This document shows, in pieces, positions 1-8,975 of a stretch of DNA of 64,000 bases. The stretch is from Pararhizobium_B sp963838155 (lineage in GTDB: Bacteria > Pseudomonadota > Alphaproteobacteria > Rhizobiales > Rhizobiaceae). Position 1 is the first letter of the stretch. Every line of letters starts with the position of its first letter. Below the pieces are notes generated by a model. It searched no databases, was not told the DNA's origin, and saw nothing but the letters and a program-made list of their open reading frames with translations. The DNA is taken from assembly GCA_963838155.1 (NCBI GenBank), contig CAWIQE010000019.1, positions 248,001 to 312,000 on the forward strand, in the 5' to 3' direction. The position numbers and the translations under genes were made by a program.

Positions 1-1
1 G

Positions 2-634
2 GCGCTTGCCGGCGACTTCGCCCGCCCCTGGATCTTCATCCGCGGGGTGCCGGCGATGCGCTTCCTGCCGCCCGAGGGGCCGCCGGAGATCGCCTTCGCC
101 GGACGCTCCAACGTCGGCAAGTCGTCGCTCATCAACGCGCTCCTCGGGCACAAGGGGCTGGCGCGCACCTCCAACACGCCGGGACGCACGCAGGAGCTCA
201 ACTTCTTCGTGCCGCAGGGCTATTCCGGCGAGGGCGGCGACCTGCCGCCGATGGCGCTGGTCGACATGCCGGGCTACGGCTACGCCAAGGCGCCGAAGGG
301 CCGGGTGGACGCCTGGACGGACCTCGTCTTCGATTACCTGCGCGGCCGGGCGACGCTGAAGCGCGTCTTCGTGCTGATCGACGCCCGGCACGGCATCAAG
401 AAGAACGACGAGGAGGTGCTCGGCCTGCTCGACAAGGCGGCCGTCTCCTACCAGGTGGTGCTGACGAAGATCGACAAGATCAAGACCGTCGCCGTGCCGC
501 GCCTCATGGACGAGACGGCGGCAAAGCTCCAAAAGCGCCCCGCGGCGTTTCCCGAAGTGCTGGCGACGTCGTCGGAAAAGGGCGCGGGCCTCGACGACCT
601 GCGCGCGGCGGTCGCCTACGCGGTGAGCGCGTAG
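2..634 (+). CDS. engB: Ribosome biogenesis GTP-binding protein EngB (5' end outside window)
   Basis: EngB/YihA is a small TRAFAC GTPase needed for assembly of the large ribosomal subunit. The frame is open from the left edge and reads into a GTG at 47, but the residues before that GTG already match the family's N-terminal region, so the true start lies upstream. The G1 loop GRSNVGKSS (about 103-129), the G3 motif DMPGYG, the G4 motif TKID and a late G5-like SS are all present. The C-terminus is complete. In relatives engB sits between yidC and argB; here msrB, two orphan genes and a DUF1217 gene lie between engB and argB. Confidence 0.93.
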   Translation, partial: ALAGDFARPWIFIRGVPAMRFLPPEGPPEIAFAGRSNVGKSSLINALLGHKGLARTSNTPGRTQELNFFVPQGYSGEGGDLPPMALVDMPGYGYAKAPKGRVDAWTDLVFDYLRGRATLKRVFVLIDARHGIKKNDEEVLGLLDKAAVSYQVVLTKIDKIKTVAVPRLMDETAAKLQKRPAAFPEVLATSSEKGAGLDDLRAAVAYAVSA

Positions 635-663
635 GCGGTCCGGACGGTCCCGGACTGGACGGC

Positions 664-1158
<495 letters not shown>

Positions 1159-1482
1159 GATCTCGGATCTCCCGGTATCGGACAACTGGCCGGACAATGC
1201 CGCATTGCCGCCCGCGACGAAACGGGGCGGGCCTTCAAAGACGATCAAACCCGCGTGTTCGCGGCGGAGCGGGACGGCCGCAAGCCGCCTCGTCCGAGAA
1301 AGCGCGGCGGCTGTGACGATCGTGACACCCGAGGCCGGCGCCTTGCCGTATGGTGGCGGTATTGCATCTCTCCCGAAAAGTTCGACGTCGGGAGATCCAT
1401 TGCCCGCACACCGACAGTGGCGCGGGTGTTTCAATTTCAGCGCCGCGTCGGCGCGCCCGTTATTTCAGGAAGGTATATCAGA
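1159..1482. other. Intergenic region between msrB and a small orphan gene
   Basis: This 324-bp stretch lies between divergent genes. I see no convincing coding frame. It holds the msrB ribosome-binding site at its left end and, at its right end, the leader motif and hairpin described at 1431-1454, followed by an AGGAAGG ribosome-binding site for the gene at 1483. A possible but weak promoter lies around 1342-1367. Confidence 0.5.
1431..1454 (+). promoter_or_regulatory. Leader motif TCAATTTCAG plus GC hairpin (copy 1)
   Basis: TCAATTTCAG (1431-1440) runs directly into a hairpin with stem GCGCCG/CGGCGC (1440-1445/1449-1454) and a 3-nt loop, 28 nt before the ATG at 1483. The same ten bases followed by a hairpin of different sequence precede the next orphan gene (1983-2007). 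The shared layout suggests common regulation at the RNA or DNA level. The function is unknown. Confidence 0.45.
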
Positions 1483-1722
1483 ATGGTCAATCCAATCCGC
1501 AGTGCCGTCAAAGCGATCAGAGGGGCGGCGGGCGCCGTTTCTCAAAAGATCGGCAGTTTTGGCGGGCATAAGGTGGAAAATAAAAAAACAGATTATATTA
1601 AATATACAAAACCTATACCCTCTCATGAGAGAAGAGTTCGTTTTTTTGACGAAATCGAACGCCATGAAGCGCTAGACAAAGAAATTGCATTTTTGCATGC
1701 TCAATTGGAAGGTAAGGTTTAA
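1483..1722 (+). CDS. Small orphan protein, 79 aa
   Basis: I do not recognise this family. The ATG at 1483 follows a good AGGAAGG site. The protein is short and basic, with an N-terminus (MVNPIRSAVKAIRGAAGA) loosely like that of the next gene (MSGSIQFLARAIRG), a lysine-rich middle and a charged, probably helical C-terminus. The second half is markedly A+T-rich compared with its neighbours, which suggests foreign origin or relaxed selection. No signal peptide or membrane segment is evident. The shared leader hairpin with the gene at 2027 suggests the two belong together. Confidence 0.55.
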   Translation: MVNPIRSAVKAIRGAAGAVSQKIGSFGGHKVENKKTDYIKYTKPIPSHERRVRFFDEIERHEALDKEIAFLHAQLEGKV

Positions 1723-2026
1723 TTTTACGATGTTTGAAGGGCTGCGGTTCGGATACGCGGTCCTTCGGGCATAATTACCCCTTTCTCCTTCAAGCACTTC
1801 CGGAGCCGACGATGACGTCGGTCCATGCAGCGGACATGTCGTCGCGCCGGCTTCGGAAAAAAAACGCGCCGGGGTGTGATATCCGAGACAAGGCGGCGCG
1901 GCGTGATGCTCTAGAAAGCATGGGCGTGCAGGGTTCTGCATGCACGAAACGGCCGCCTGGACGGCGGTATTTGTATAACGGGTCAATTTCAGCCGGCGAG
2001 AGCCGGCCTTTCAGAGGATTTTCGAC
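1723..2026. other. Intergenic region between the two orphan genes
   Basis: This 304-bp stretch contains no frame I would call. Open frames cross it on both strands but show no family features or ribosome-binding site. Its right end holds the leader repeat at 1983-2007 and an AGAGGA site for the gene at 2027. Confidence 0.45.
1983..2007 (+). promoter_or_regulatory. Leader motif TCAATTTCAG plus GC hairpin (copy 2)
   Basis: TCAATTTCAG (1983-1992) abuts a GCCGGC/GCCGGC stem (1992-1997/2002-2007) with loop GAGA, 19 nt before the ATG at 2027. Compared with copy 1 the ten-base motif is identical while both stem arms have changed together, so pairing rather than sequence appears to be kept. Confidence 0.45.
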
Positions 2027-2389
2027 ATGTCGGGTTCCATTCAGTTTCTCGCCCGCGCCATCAGGGGGCACGGATACTCCGAGACCAAGCCGGCCAATCA
2101 TCGCGGCCATTGCGTCAGGCAGGCGCGGGCGACCAGGCTTCCCGGTGCGCTCGGCAAGATCGAAAGCCGTGTCAAGACGGCCTGGGCGGAGCGGCAGGAG
2201 AAGAAGGCCGTCAAGACAACATCGAGCGCGAACGACGTAATCACGGAAATTAAGTTGAATATGCTACGCGCCGGAAAAGAGTCTTCGAATGATTTGTTTT
2301 ATGCGGTTGGAGTGGAAAAGAAGCCTTCAACGCCTATTTTTGACCCGGCCGCCGGCAAGACGGTAATGGAGACGCTGCTGGCAAACTAG
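2027..2389 (+). CDS. Small orphan protein, 120 aa
   Basis: I do not recognise this family. The ATG at 2027 follows AGAGGA at a suitable distance. The first half is basic (Arg/Lys/His-rich, one Cys) and the second half is neutral, with a stretch of A+T-rich codons around 2225-2345 as in the preceding gene. There is no signal peptide or membrane segment. The N-terminus (MSGSIQFLARAIRGHGYSE) resembles the start of the 79-residue neighbour, so the two may be diverged paralogues. Confidence 0.55.
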   Translation: MSGSIQFLARAIRGHGYSETKPANHRGHCVRQARATRLPGALGKIESRVKTAWAERQEKKAVKTTSSANDVITEIKLNMLRAGKESSNDLFYAVGVEKKPSTPIFDPAAGKTVMETLLAN

Positions 2390-2441
2390 GCCACGCAGTC
2401 GCGACAAATTAAGCTTCGCGCAACCATCTGGTGGCAGAGTG

Positions 2442-2462
2442 CCGCGGTTCGGACAACCGCGG
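2442..2462. promoter_or_regulatory. Perfect 8-bp hairpin upstream of the DUF1217 start
   Basis: CCGCGGTT (2442-2449) pairs with AACCGCGG (2455-2462) across a 5-nt loop and ends 10 nt before the ATG at 2473, where a ribosome-binding site would be expected. No Shine-Dalgarno sequence is visible there. It may be a translational control hairpin or a remnant terminator of the upstream gene. Confidence 0.3.
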
Positions 2463-2472
2463 CGCTCGACGC

Positions 2473-4660
2473 ATGACCTCCACCCTCGCCAGTTTCAGTC
2501 TGGTCAACAAGGACCTCCAGGCGACGCTCCGGCGCACGGCGCAGGACCCGATCGTCAGCCGCGACGCCGCCTATTACCGGGACACGATCGGCACGGTCTC
2601 GTCGGTCGACGACTTCCTCGGAAACTACCGGCTCTATTCCTACGCGATGAAGGCGTACGGGCTGGAGGACATGACCTACGCCAAGGCCTTCATGAAGAAG
2701 GTGCTGGAAAGCGACCTCACCGACAAGAACAGCTTCGCCAACCAGCTGCAGGACGCGCGCTACAAGGATTTCGCCGCCGCGTTCAACTTCGGCACGGACG
2801 GCAAGATCGCCGCGAGCGGCTTCGACGGGCAGTCCTCGGCGCAGGAGGACGCGACGATCGGCCTCTACGGCCAGAGCGTCCAGCAGACGCTGACGGACGT
2901 CGACACGGAGACGGCCTACTACAAATCGGCGATCGGCGGGGTGCGGTCGGTCGCCGACCTCCTCGCCAACCCGCGGCTCCTCGACTATGCGCTGAAGGCG
3001 AACGGCATCGATCCCGACTACGCCTCGACGGACACGATCCGCAAGGCGCTGACGAGCGACCTCTCCGATCCCGCGAGCTTCGCCAACACGCTCGGCAGCA
3101 CCCAGTATCTCAATCTCGCCAAGGCGTTCGACTTCGGCACCGACGGGACGCTCGGAGCGGGCCAGAGCGCCCAGACGGCCGAGCAGGTGACCGGCACGAC
3201 GGCCGACTACGGCTTCTACGAGGCCCGCGGGCTGACCCCGCAGATGGCGGCCGACAATACCGCCTACTTCACCGGCCGGATGGCGTCGATCACATCCGTC
3301 GACGACCTGATGAACGACCAGAGGCTCTACACCTACGTGCTGACGGCGTTCGGCTTCGATACGATCTCCACCGATCCGGCGACGATCCGGCAGGCGCTGA
3401 CGAGCGACGCCTCGGACCCGACGAGCTTCGCCAACACCCAGGCGGGCGGCGACTATGCGGGGCTCGCCTCGTTCTTCGACTTCTCCGCCGACGGCAGCGT
3501 GCCGGCCGGCAGGGCGGCGATCTCGGGCGACCGCCTCTCGGCCGTGACGGACGCCTACATGCGGAACTACGACAGCTTCCAGAAGGCGCAGGCCGACAGC
3601 GCGACGAGCTACTACAAATCCGCCTCGCAGGGCATCCGGACGGTCGACGACCTCGTCGGCGACGGCCGGCTCTACGACTACGTGCTCAAGGCCTACGGCA
3701 TCGACCCGGGCACGGTGACGAAGAGCGAGATCAAGCGCGTGCTGACGAGCGACACCGGCGACCCGGCGAGCTTCGTCAACACGCCTGCACGACAGGAACC
3801 TGTCGCAGCTCGCGGCGGCGTTCAACTTCACCCCGGAGGGTCAGGCGGCCGCGCCCGCGGCGGCGCAATCCGTGGCGGACCGGCAGAAGACAGAGACGGC
3901 CTATGCGGGCCTCGTCGCGAAGGGGGACGTGACGAAGGAGAAGGCGCAGGCCGAGACCGCCTATTACGACGCGGGGATCGGCAAGGTGACCTCGGTCGAC
4001 GATTTCCTCGGCGACAGCCGCCTCGTCGACTATGCGCTGAAGGCCGCGGGCATCGATCCCGGGACGGTCAAGACGAAGGACCTGCGGGCGGCGCTGACGA
4101 GCGACTTCAAGGACCCGAAGAGCTATGTGAACGACGTGGCGGACCAGGCGCTGCGCGACTTCGCGGCCGGCTTCAACTTCCGGCCGGACGGCTCCGTGGG
4201 GCCGGAGCCGGCGGGGGCGGCGCAGTCTCGGCTCGCCATCGTGAAGACCGGGGACCTCTATACTCGGCAGACGCTCGAGCAGACCGAGGGCGAGGCGGAT
4301 ACCGGCGTGCGGCTGGCGCTCTATTTCGAGCGCAAGGCGCCGGAGATAACGACGGTCTACGACGTGCTGGCCGACCCGGCGCTCCTGCAGGTCATGCAGA
4401 CGGCGCTCGGCATGTCGGCCGACACGGGCGCGGCGAACATCGACCTGCAGGCCAACTACATCGACAGCCGGATCGACGTGAAGGACTTCCAGGATCCCGA
4501 CAAGCTCTCGCATTTCCTCGCGCAGTTCGCCGGCATGTACGACCTGCAGCAGAACGACCCGACGACCGACCCGACGGTGGCGCTGATCTCGGGCAGCTCG
4601 GCATCGGCCGGCATCAGCGCGGACCTCATGCTGAGCATCGCGCAGCTCGGCAACGGCTGA
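2473..4660 (+). pseudogene. DUF1217-type repeat protein, interrupted by one frameshift
   Basis: DUF1217 proteins are common in rhizobia, often near flagellar genes; their biochemical role is unknown. Six repeats of about 80 residues begin near nt 2567, 2911, 3260, 3602, 3956 and 4315. Each has an aromatic pair, then S/TVDD-L, RL--Y, LTSD, SF-N and FNF-DG motifs; the sixth is the most diverged. The frame from 2473 holds until about 3783 and continues one base later from 3785 to the stop at 4660. One surplus C at 3784 explains the shift, and removing it gives the same repeat length as the other units. Joined, the product would be about 728 residues. It may be a true pseudogene or a sequencing indel. 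The start at 2473 was chosen because the repeat-type N-terminus begins there. Confidence 0.75.
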
Positions 4661-4743
4661 CGCCGGGACGCCCCCGCCCGCGCATTGCCCCCTCGCCCCA
4701 TTGCCGCTAATACAGCCCCCGGAAAGCCGGAAGGGACACGAGG

Positions 4744-5631
4744 ATGAGCGAAACCGAAAGCCAGATGCAGGCGCATCTTCTCTCGCAGGCCCTGCCCTAC
4801 ATGCAGCGCTACGAGAACAAGACCGTCGTGGTGAAATACGGCGGCCACGCCATGGGCGACGCGACGCTGGGCCGTGCCTTCGCGCGCGACGTGGCACTCC
4901 TCAAGCAGTCCGGCGTCAACCCGATCGTGGTGCATGGCGGCGGGCCGCAGATCGGGGCGATGCTCACCAAGATGGGCATCGAATCGAAGTTCGAAGGGGG
5001 CCTGCGGGTCACGGACGAGAAGACGGTCGAGATCGTCGAGATGGTGCTCGCCGGCTCCATCAACAAGGAAATCGTCGCGATGATCAACGCCGAGGGCGAA
5101 TGGGCCATCGGTCTTTGCGGCAAGGACGGCAACATGGTCTTCGCGGAGAAGGCGAAGAAGACGGTCGTCGACCCGGAATCGAACATCGAGCGGATCCTCG
5201 ATCTCGGCTATGTCGGCGAGGTGGTCGAGGTCGACCGGACGCTTCTCGACCTGCTGGCGAAGTCGGAGATGATCCCGGTCATCGCCCCGGTGGCGCCGGG
5301 GCGCGACGGCCACACCTACAACATCAACGCCGACACCTTCGCCGGCGCGGTGGCCGGGGCGCTGAACGCCACGCGGCTCCTGTTCCTGACCGACGTGCCG
5401 GGCGTGCTCGACGGGGAGCGGAACCTCATCAAGGAGCTCTCGGTGGCAGAGGCGCGGCGCCTCATCGCCGACGGCACGATCTCGGGCGGGATGATCCCGA
5501 AGGTGCAGACCTGCATCGAGGCGATCGAGGCCGGGGTGGAGGGCGTCGTCATCCTCAACGGCAAGACGCCGCATGCCGTCCTGCTGGAGATCTTCACCGA
5601 GCACGGCGCGGGGACGCTGATCGTCCGGTAG
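4744..5631 (+). CDS. argB: Acetylglutamate kinase
   Basis: ArgB phosphorylates N-acetylglutamate, the second step of arginine synthesis. The 295-residue protein has the amino-acid kinase features VVKYGGHAMG near residue 28, the substrate-loop motif VVHGGGPQIG, NINADTFAGAVA, and a C-terminal GGMIPKV segment. The length is normal. The N-terminal helix (about 25 residues before the first strand) is of the kind found in arginine-inhibited hexameric enzymes, so feedback inhibition is likely. It is convergent with the Lrp gene, only 4 bp away. Confidence 0.96.
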   Translation: MSETESQMQAHLLSQALPYMQRYENKTVVVKYGGHAMGDATLGRAFARDVALLKQSGVNPIVVHGGGPQIGAMLTKMGIESKFEGGLRVTDEKTVEIVEMVLAGSINKEIVAMINAEGEWAIGLCGKDGNMVFAEKAKKTVVDPESNIERILDLGYVGEVVEVDRTLLDLLAKSEMIPVIAPVAPGRDGHTYNINADTFAGAVAGALNATRLLFLTDVPGVLDGERNLIKELSVAEARRLIADGTISGGMIPKVQTCIEAIEAGVEGVVILNGKTPHAVLLEIFTEHGAGTLIVR

Positions 5632-5635
5632 GCCC

Positions 5636-6118
5636 TCACTCCGTCAGGTGCGACAGGGGCAGGCCGGCGCCGCCCTTGACGTTCTTCAGGACGAGGCTGG
5701 TGCTGACGTCTCCGATGCCGGGGATGCGCAGCAGCTTCAGGGCCATGAAATCGGCGAGATCGTCCACATGCGGCAGGAGGACCTGCAGCATGAAGTCGTG
5801 GTCGCCGGCCAGCGACCAGCAGGCGACGACGGACTCCAGGCGCTCGATGTGCCCGACGAAGACGCCGGCGGCGTCGTCGGCGTGGCTCGCCAGCCGGACG
5901 TGGACGAAGACCTCCACCTCCAGCCCGAGGGCGCGGCGGTCCAGCCGGGCGCCGAAGCCGGTGATGATGCCGGCCTCGCGAAGTCCCTCCAGGCGCCGCG
6001 TGCAGGGGGTCGCCGACAGTCCGATCGAGTCCGCCAGGTCGGAAACCGATTTCCGGCCCTCGCGCTGGAGGATGTCCAGCATGCGGACCTCGTGGGCGTC
6101 GAATGTCTGTCTCTTCAT
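5636..6118 (-). CDS. Lrp/AsnC family transcriptional regulator
   Basis: This 160-residue protein has an N-terminal winged helix-turn-helix (KSVSDLADSIGLSATPCTRR at about residues 22-41) followed by the RAM/AsnC ligand-binding ferredoxin-like domain (GDHDFMLQV, then VSTSLVLKNVK). The start at 6118 follows GGAGG. Such proteins usually bind amino acids and often regulate their own gene or a divergent one; here the divergent gene is the nucleotidase. An 11-bp direct repeat just upstream is a candidate operator. The physiological ligand cannot be read from sequence. Confidence 0.88.
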   Translation of the reverse strand: MKRQTFDAHEVRMLDILQREGRKSVSDLADSIGLSATPCTRRLEGLREAGIITGFGARLDRRALGLEVEVFVHVRLASHADDAAGVFVGHIERLESVVACWSLAGDHDFMLQVLLPHVDDLADFMALKLLRIPGIGDVSTSLVLKNVKGGAGLPLSHLTE

Positions 6119-6119
6119 C

Positions 6120-6149
6120 GAATTCGCCTCCGGCGAGTGAATTCGCCTC
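6120..6149. promoter_or_regulatory. 11-bp direct repeat upstream of the Lrp gene
   Basis: GAATTCGCCTC occurs at 6120-6130 and again at 6139-6149, exactly 19 bp apart, starting next to the Lrp start codon and spanning its ribosome-binding site. It may be an autoregulatory site. The 19-bp period is close to two DNA turns, as expected for a dimeric or multimeric regulator. Confidence 0.35.
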
Positions 6150-6275
6150 AAAGTCTGCCTTCCGGACGCGGGAAAAGTCAAATCCGGCCGGCGCGGCGGG
6201 CCGGGAAGCCGGCCGGCAGGCGGTGCGGGCATCGGCGGGGTTCCTTTGGCCTGCGACTTGGCGTAAGCCGGGCCG

Positions 6276-6987
6276 ATGGACAGCAAACTCTCCCAGCCGC
6301 AGCCGGCCGATTTCGCCCATGTCACGGACTGGGTCTTCGATCTCGACAACACGCTCTATCCGCGCCACACCAACCTTTTCTCGCAGATCGACCGCAACAT
6401 GACGGCCTTCGTCGCCGAGCTGATGCAGCTGCCGGAGGCGGAGGCCCGCGAGATCCAGAAGCGCTACTACCGCGACCACGGCACGACCCTGCAGGGACTG
6501 ATGCAGAACCACGGCATCGACGCCGACGCGTTCCTGGAGCGGGTGCACGACATCGACTATTCGTGGGTCGCCCCCGATCCGGCGCTCGGAGACGCGATCA
6601 GGGCGCTCCCGGGGCGGAAGTTCATCTTCACGAACGGCGATACGCGGCATGCCCGGCGGACGGCGGAGGCCCTCGGCATCCTCGACCATTTCGACGACAT
6701 CTTCGACATCGTCGCGGCGGATCTCGTACCGAAGCCGGCCGCCGAGACCTACGACAAGTTCCTCGGGCTCCACCGGGTGGACGCGCGGCAACGCCGCCAT
6801 GTTCGAGGATTTGCCGCGCAACCTCGCCATCCCGAAGACGCTCGGCATGAAGACCGTGCTGATCGTTCCGCGGAACCTCGATGAAACCTTCGGCGAGCAC
6901 TGGGAGCACGAGGGGCGCGACGGCGACCACATCGAATACGTCACCGACGACCTGGCCGGCTTCCTGGCGCCGCTCGGCGGGGGCTGA
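6276..6987 (+). pseudogene. HAD-superfamily pyrimidine 5'-nucleotidase, frameshifted
   Basis: Members of this family dephosphorylate pyrimidine nucleotides or related phosphomonoesters. The first frame (from 6276) has the HAD motif FDLDNTLY with the nucleophile Asp, then FTNGD (motif II) and the motif III lysine in KPAAETYDK. The reading frame then shifts at about 6783-6789, and the family's C-terminal part (FEDLPRNLAIPKTLGMKTV and onward) continues in another frame to the stop at 6987. One extra C at 6789 explains it. Joined length is about 236 residues, normal for the family. It may be a real loss or a base-calling error. It lies between the Lrp gene and the LOG gene. Confidence 0.8.
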
Positions 6988-6993
6988 CCGCCT

Positions 6994-7842
6994 TCAGTCG
7001 GAAAGACCGTAGTGATCGGCCACGATCGTCCAGGCCTCCTCGGCCGTCTCGACGAAGGAGACGAGCTTCAGATCGTCCGGGGCGATCGTGCCGAACTCCG
7101 CCAGGCCCTCGAAATTCACCATGCGGCGCCAGAAATCGTGGCCGAACAGGAGGAAGGGCACGCGCTCCATCCGTCCCGTCTGGACGAGGGTCAGCGCCTC
7201 GAACATCTCGTCCATGGTGCCGAAGCCGCCGGGGAAGACGGCCACCGCCTTGGCGCGCATGAGGAAGTGCATCTTGCGAATGGCGAAGTAGTGGAAATTG
7301 AACGTGAATTCCGGCGTCACATAGGCGTTGGGCGCCTGCTCGTGCGGCAGCATGACGTTGAAGCCGATCGATGGGACGCCCTCCTGGAAGGCGCCTAAAT
7401 TGCCGGCTTCCATGACGCCGGGGCCGCCGCCGGTGGCGACGATGTATTCCCGGCAGTCGTGCTTCTTCGCCTGGCGGGAACACAGTGCGGCAAACCGGCG
7501 CGCCTCCTCGTAGTAGTTCGAGGCGTTCATGAGGTTCCTGCGCTGGGTCTCGTTGCGCGCGGCCCGGGGCTCGGCGCCGGGTGCGGGGATGCGGGCGCCG
7601 CCGAACAGGACCACGGTGGAGCGGATGCCGGCTTCGGCGAGCAGCATCTCGGGCTTGAGCAGCTCCAGCTGGAGGCGCACGGGCCTGAGTTCCTCCCGGC
7701 ACATGAAGTCGTCGTCGGCGTAGGCCAGCCGGTAGGAGGGCGAGGCGCTCTGCGGCGTTTCGGGGATCCGTTTCGCGCGGGACCGGTCCGTGCCGCTGTC
7801 GGCAAGGGGGTCCCACCGTTCGTCGTTGCGCCTGGCTGCCAT
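6994..7842 (-). CDS. LOG family (TIGR00730-type) phosphoribohydrolase
   Basis: This 282-residue Rossmann-fold protein carries the LOG signature PGGFGTMDE plus ATGGGPGVMEAGN, which binds nucleotide phosphate. LOG enzymes release bases from nucleoside 5'-monophosphates, including cytokinin ribotides; many bacterial members are AMP or cytokinin-type hydrolases. The N-terminal extension of about 70 residues is typical of longer bacterial members. The start at 7842 follows an AGAAGGG site. It converges on the frameshifted nucleotidase, only 6 bp away. Confidence 0.87.
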   Translation of the reverse strand: MAARRNDERWDPLADSGTDRSRAKRIPETPQSASPSYRLAYADDDFMCREELRPVRLQLELLKPEMLLAEAGIRSTVVLFGGARIPAPGAEPRAARNETQRRNLMNASNYYEEARRFAALCSRQAKKHDCREYIVATGGGPGVMEAGNLGAFQEGVPSIGFNVMLPHEQAPNAYVTPEFTFNFHYFAIRKMHFLMRAKAVAVFPGGFGTMDEMFEALTLVQTGRMERVPFLLFGHDFWRRMVNFEGLAEFGTIAPDDLKLVSFVETAEEAWTIVADHYGLSD

Positions 7843-8003
7843 GGTCGTCTGCCCTTCTGCCCTTCGCTTGCGGGCCCTGCCGGGCCGCGACGGAATTGAC
7901 GCCTGCCGCAAGGTCTCATAGGAAATACCACCGAGTGTACCGCGCGCATGCGGCCTTCGGCTCCGTTTCGGGAACCATAGGTCTCGAAGTTTAAGGAATA
8001 TTC

Positions 8004-8858
8004 ATGAGCAAGCCCGACCTCGCCGCCCTCGAAAAGGAAATCGAGACCGCCTTCGACGATCGCGACAGCGTCGGCGTGAAGACGCGCGGCGCGGTGCGCG
8101 ACGCGGTCGAGACGGCGCTGAACCTCTTGGACGCCGGCGAGGTGCGCGTCGCCGAGCGGGGCGCCGACGGCACCTGGGTCGTGCACCAGTGGCTCAAGAA
8201 GGCGGTGCTGCTGTCGTTCCGGCTCAACCCGATGGAGGTGGTCGAGGGCGGCCCGGGGGCGGCCAGATGGTGGGACAAGGTCCCCTCGAAATTCCGCTTC
8301 TGGGGCGCCATGGAGTTCGAGAAGGCGGGCTTCCGCGCCGTCCCCGGCGCCATCGTGCGGCGGTCGGCCCATATCGGCAAGGGTGTCGTGCTGATGCCGT
8401 CCTTCGTCAATCTCGGCGCCCGCGTCGACGAGGGAACCATGGTCGACACCTGGGCGACGGTGGGCTCCTGCGCGCAAATCGGCAAGAACGTGCATCTTTC
8501 GGGAGGCGTCGGAATCGGCGGCGTCCTGGAACCGATGCAGGCCGGGCCGACGATCATCGAGGACAACTGCTTCATCGGCGCGCGCTCGGAGGTGGTGGAG
8601 GGCTGCATCGTCCGCGAGGGGTCGGTGCTCGGCATGGGCGTCTTCATCGGCAAGTCGACCAAGATCGTCGACCGCGCGACCGGTGCCGTGACCTATGGCG
8701 AGGTGCCGCCCTATTCGGTGGTCGTGGCCGGCTCCATGCCGGGCAAGCCGATGGGCAACGGGGAGCCGGGGCCGAGCCTCTACTGCGCGGTGATCGTCAA
8801 GCATGTCGACGAGAAGACCCGCTCCAAGGTCGGCATCAACGACCTTCTGCGCGACTGA
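8004..8858 (+). CDS. dapD: 2,3,4,5-tetrahydropyridine-2,6-dicarboxylate N-succinyltransferase
   Basis: DapD adds succinate to tetrahydrodipicolinate in the succinylase branch of lysine and meso-diaminopimelate synthesis, so it also feeds cell-wall synthesis. The 284-residue protein has the family's helical N-terminus and a left-handed beta-helix of hexapeptide repeats (about residues 110-225, for example GKGVVLMPSFVNLGARV and ENCFIGARSEVVEG-like turns). The length is normal. dapB is at 27781 in this window; dapE is not adjacent here, although it often follows dapD in relatives. Confidence 0.97.
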   Translation: MSKPDLAALEKEIETAFDDRDSVGVKTRGAVRDAVETALNLLDAGEVRVAERGADGTWVVHQWLKKAVLLSFRLNPMEVVEGGPGAARWWDKVPSKFRFWGAMEFEKAGFRAVPGAIVRRSAHIGKGVVLMPSFVNLGARVDEGTMVDTWATVGSCAQIGKNVHLSGGVGIGGVLEPMQAGPTIIEDNCFIGARSEVVEGCIVREGSVLGMGVFIGKSTKIVDRATGAVTYGEVPPYSVVVAGSMPGKPMGNGEPGPSLYCAVIVKHVDEKTRSKVGINDLLRD

Positions 8859-8874
8859 AGCCGACGGCGCTTCG

Positions 8875-8894
8875 CGCGCCGGGGCGCCGGCGCG
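8875..8894 (+). terminator. GC-rich hairpin after dapD
   Basis: CGCGCCGG (8875-8882) and CCGGCGCG (8887-8894) form a perfect 8-bp stem with a GGCG loop, 16 nt after the dapD stop. No T run follows, so this is a hairpin of terminator type but not a classic intrinsic terminator. Confidence 0.35.
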
Positions 8895-8975
8895 AGGCCG
8901 ATCGATCCTCCAGGCCGCCTCGTCGCGACAGCGGCCGCGCGGCGGCGGAGCTTGACCGCGGGCGATTTTTCCTTA

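Noticed and set aside
2386..3831. 481-residue open frame on the minus strand
   Set aside because: It is antisense to the DUF1217 repeats, composed mainly of Arg/Val/Gly as expected of high-G+C shadow frames, with no motif. The same applies to the 681-residue frame at 17429-19474 and the 838-residue frame at 48475-50991.
5636..6352. Longer 238-residue form of the Lrp regulator
   Set aside because: The extra 78 residues have no family match, and ATG 6118 has a good GGAGG site directly upstream.
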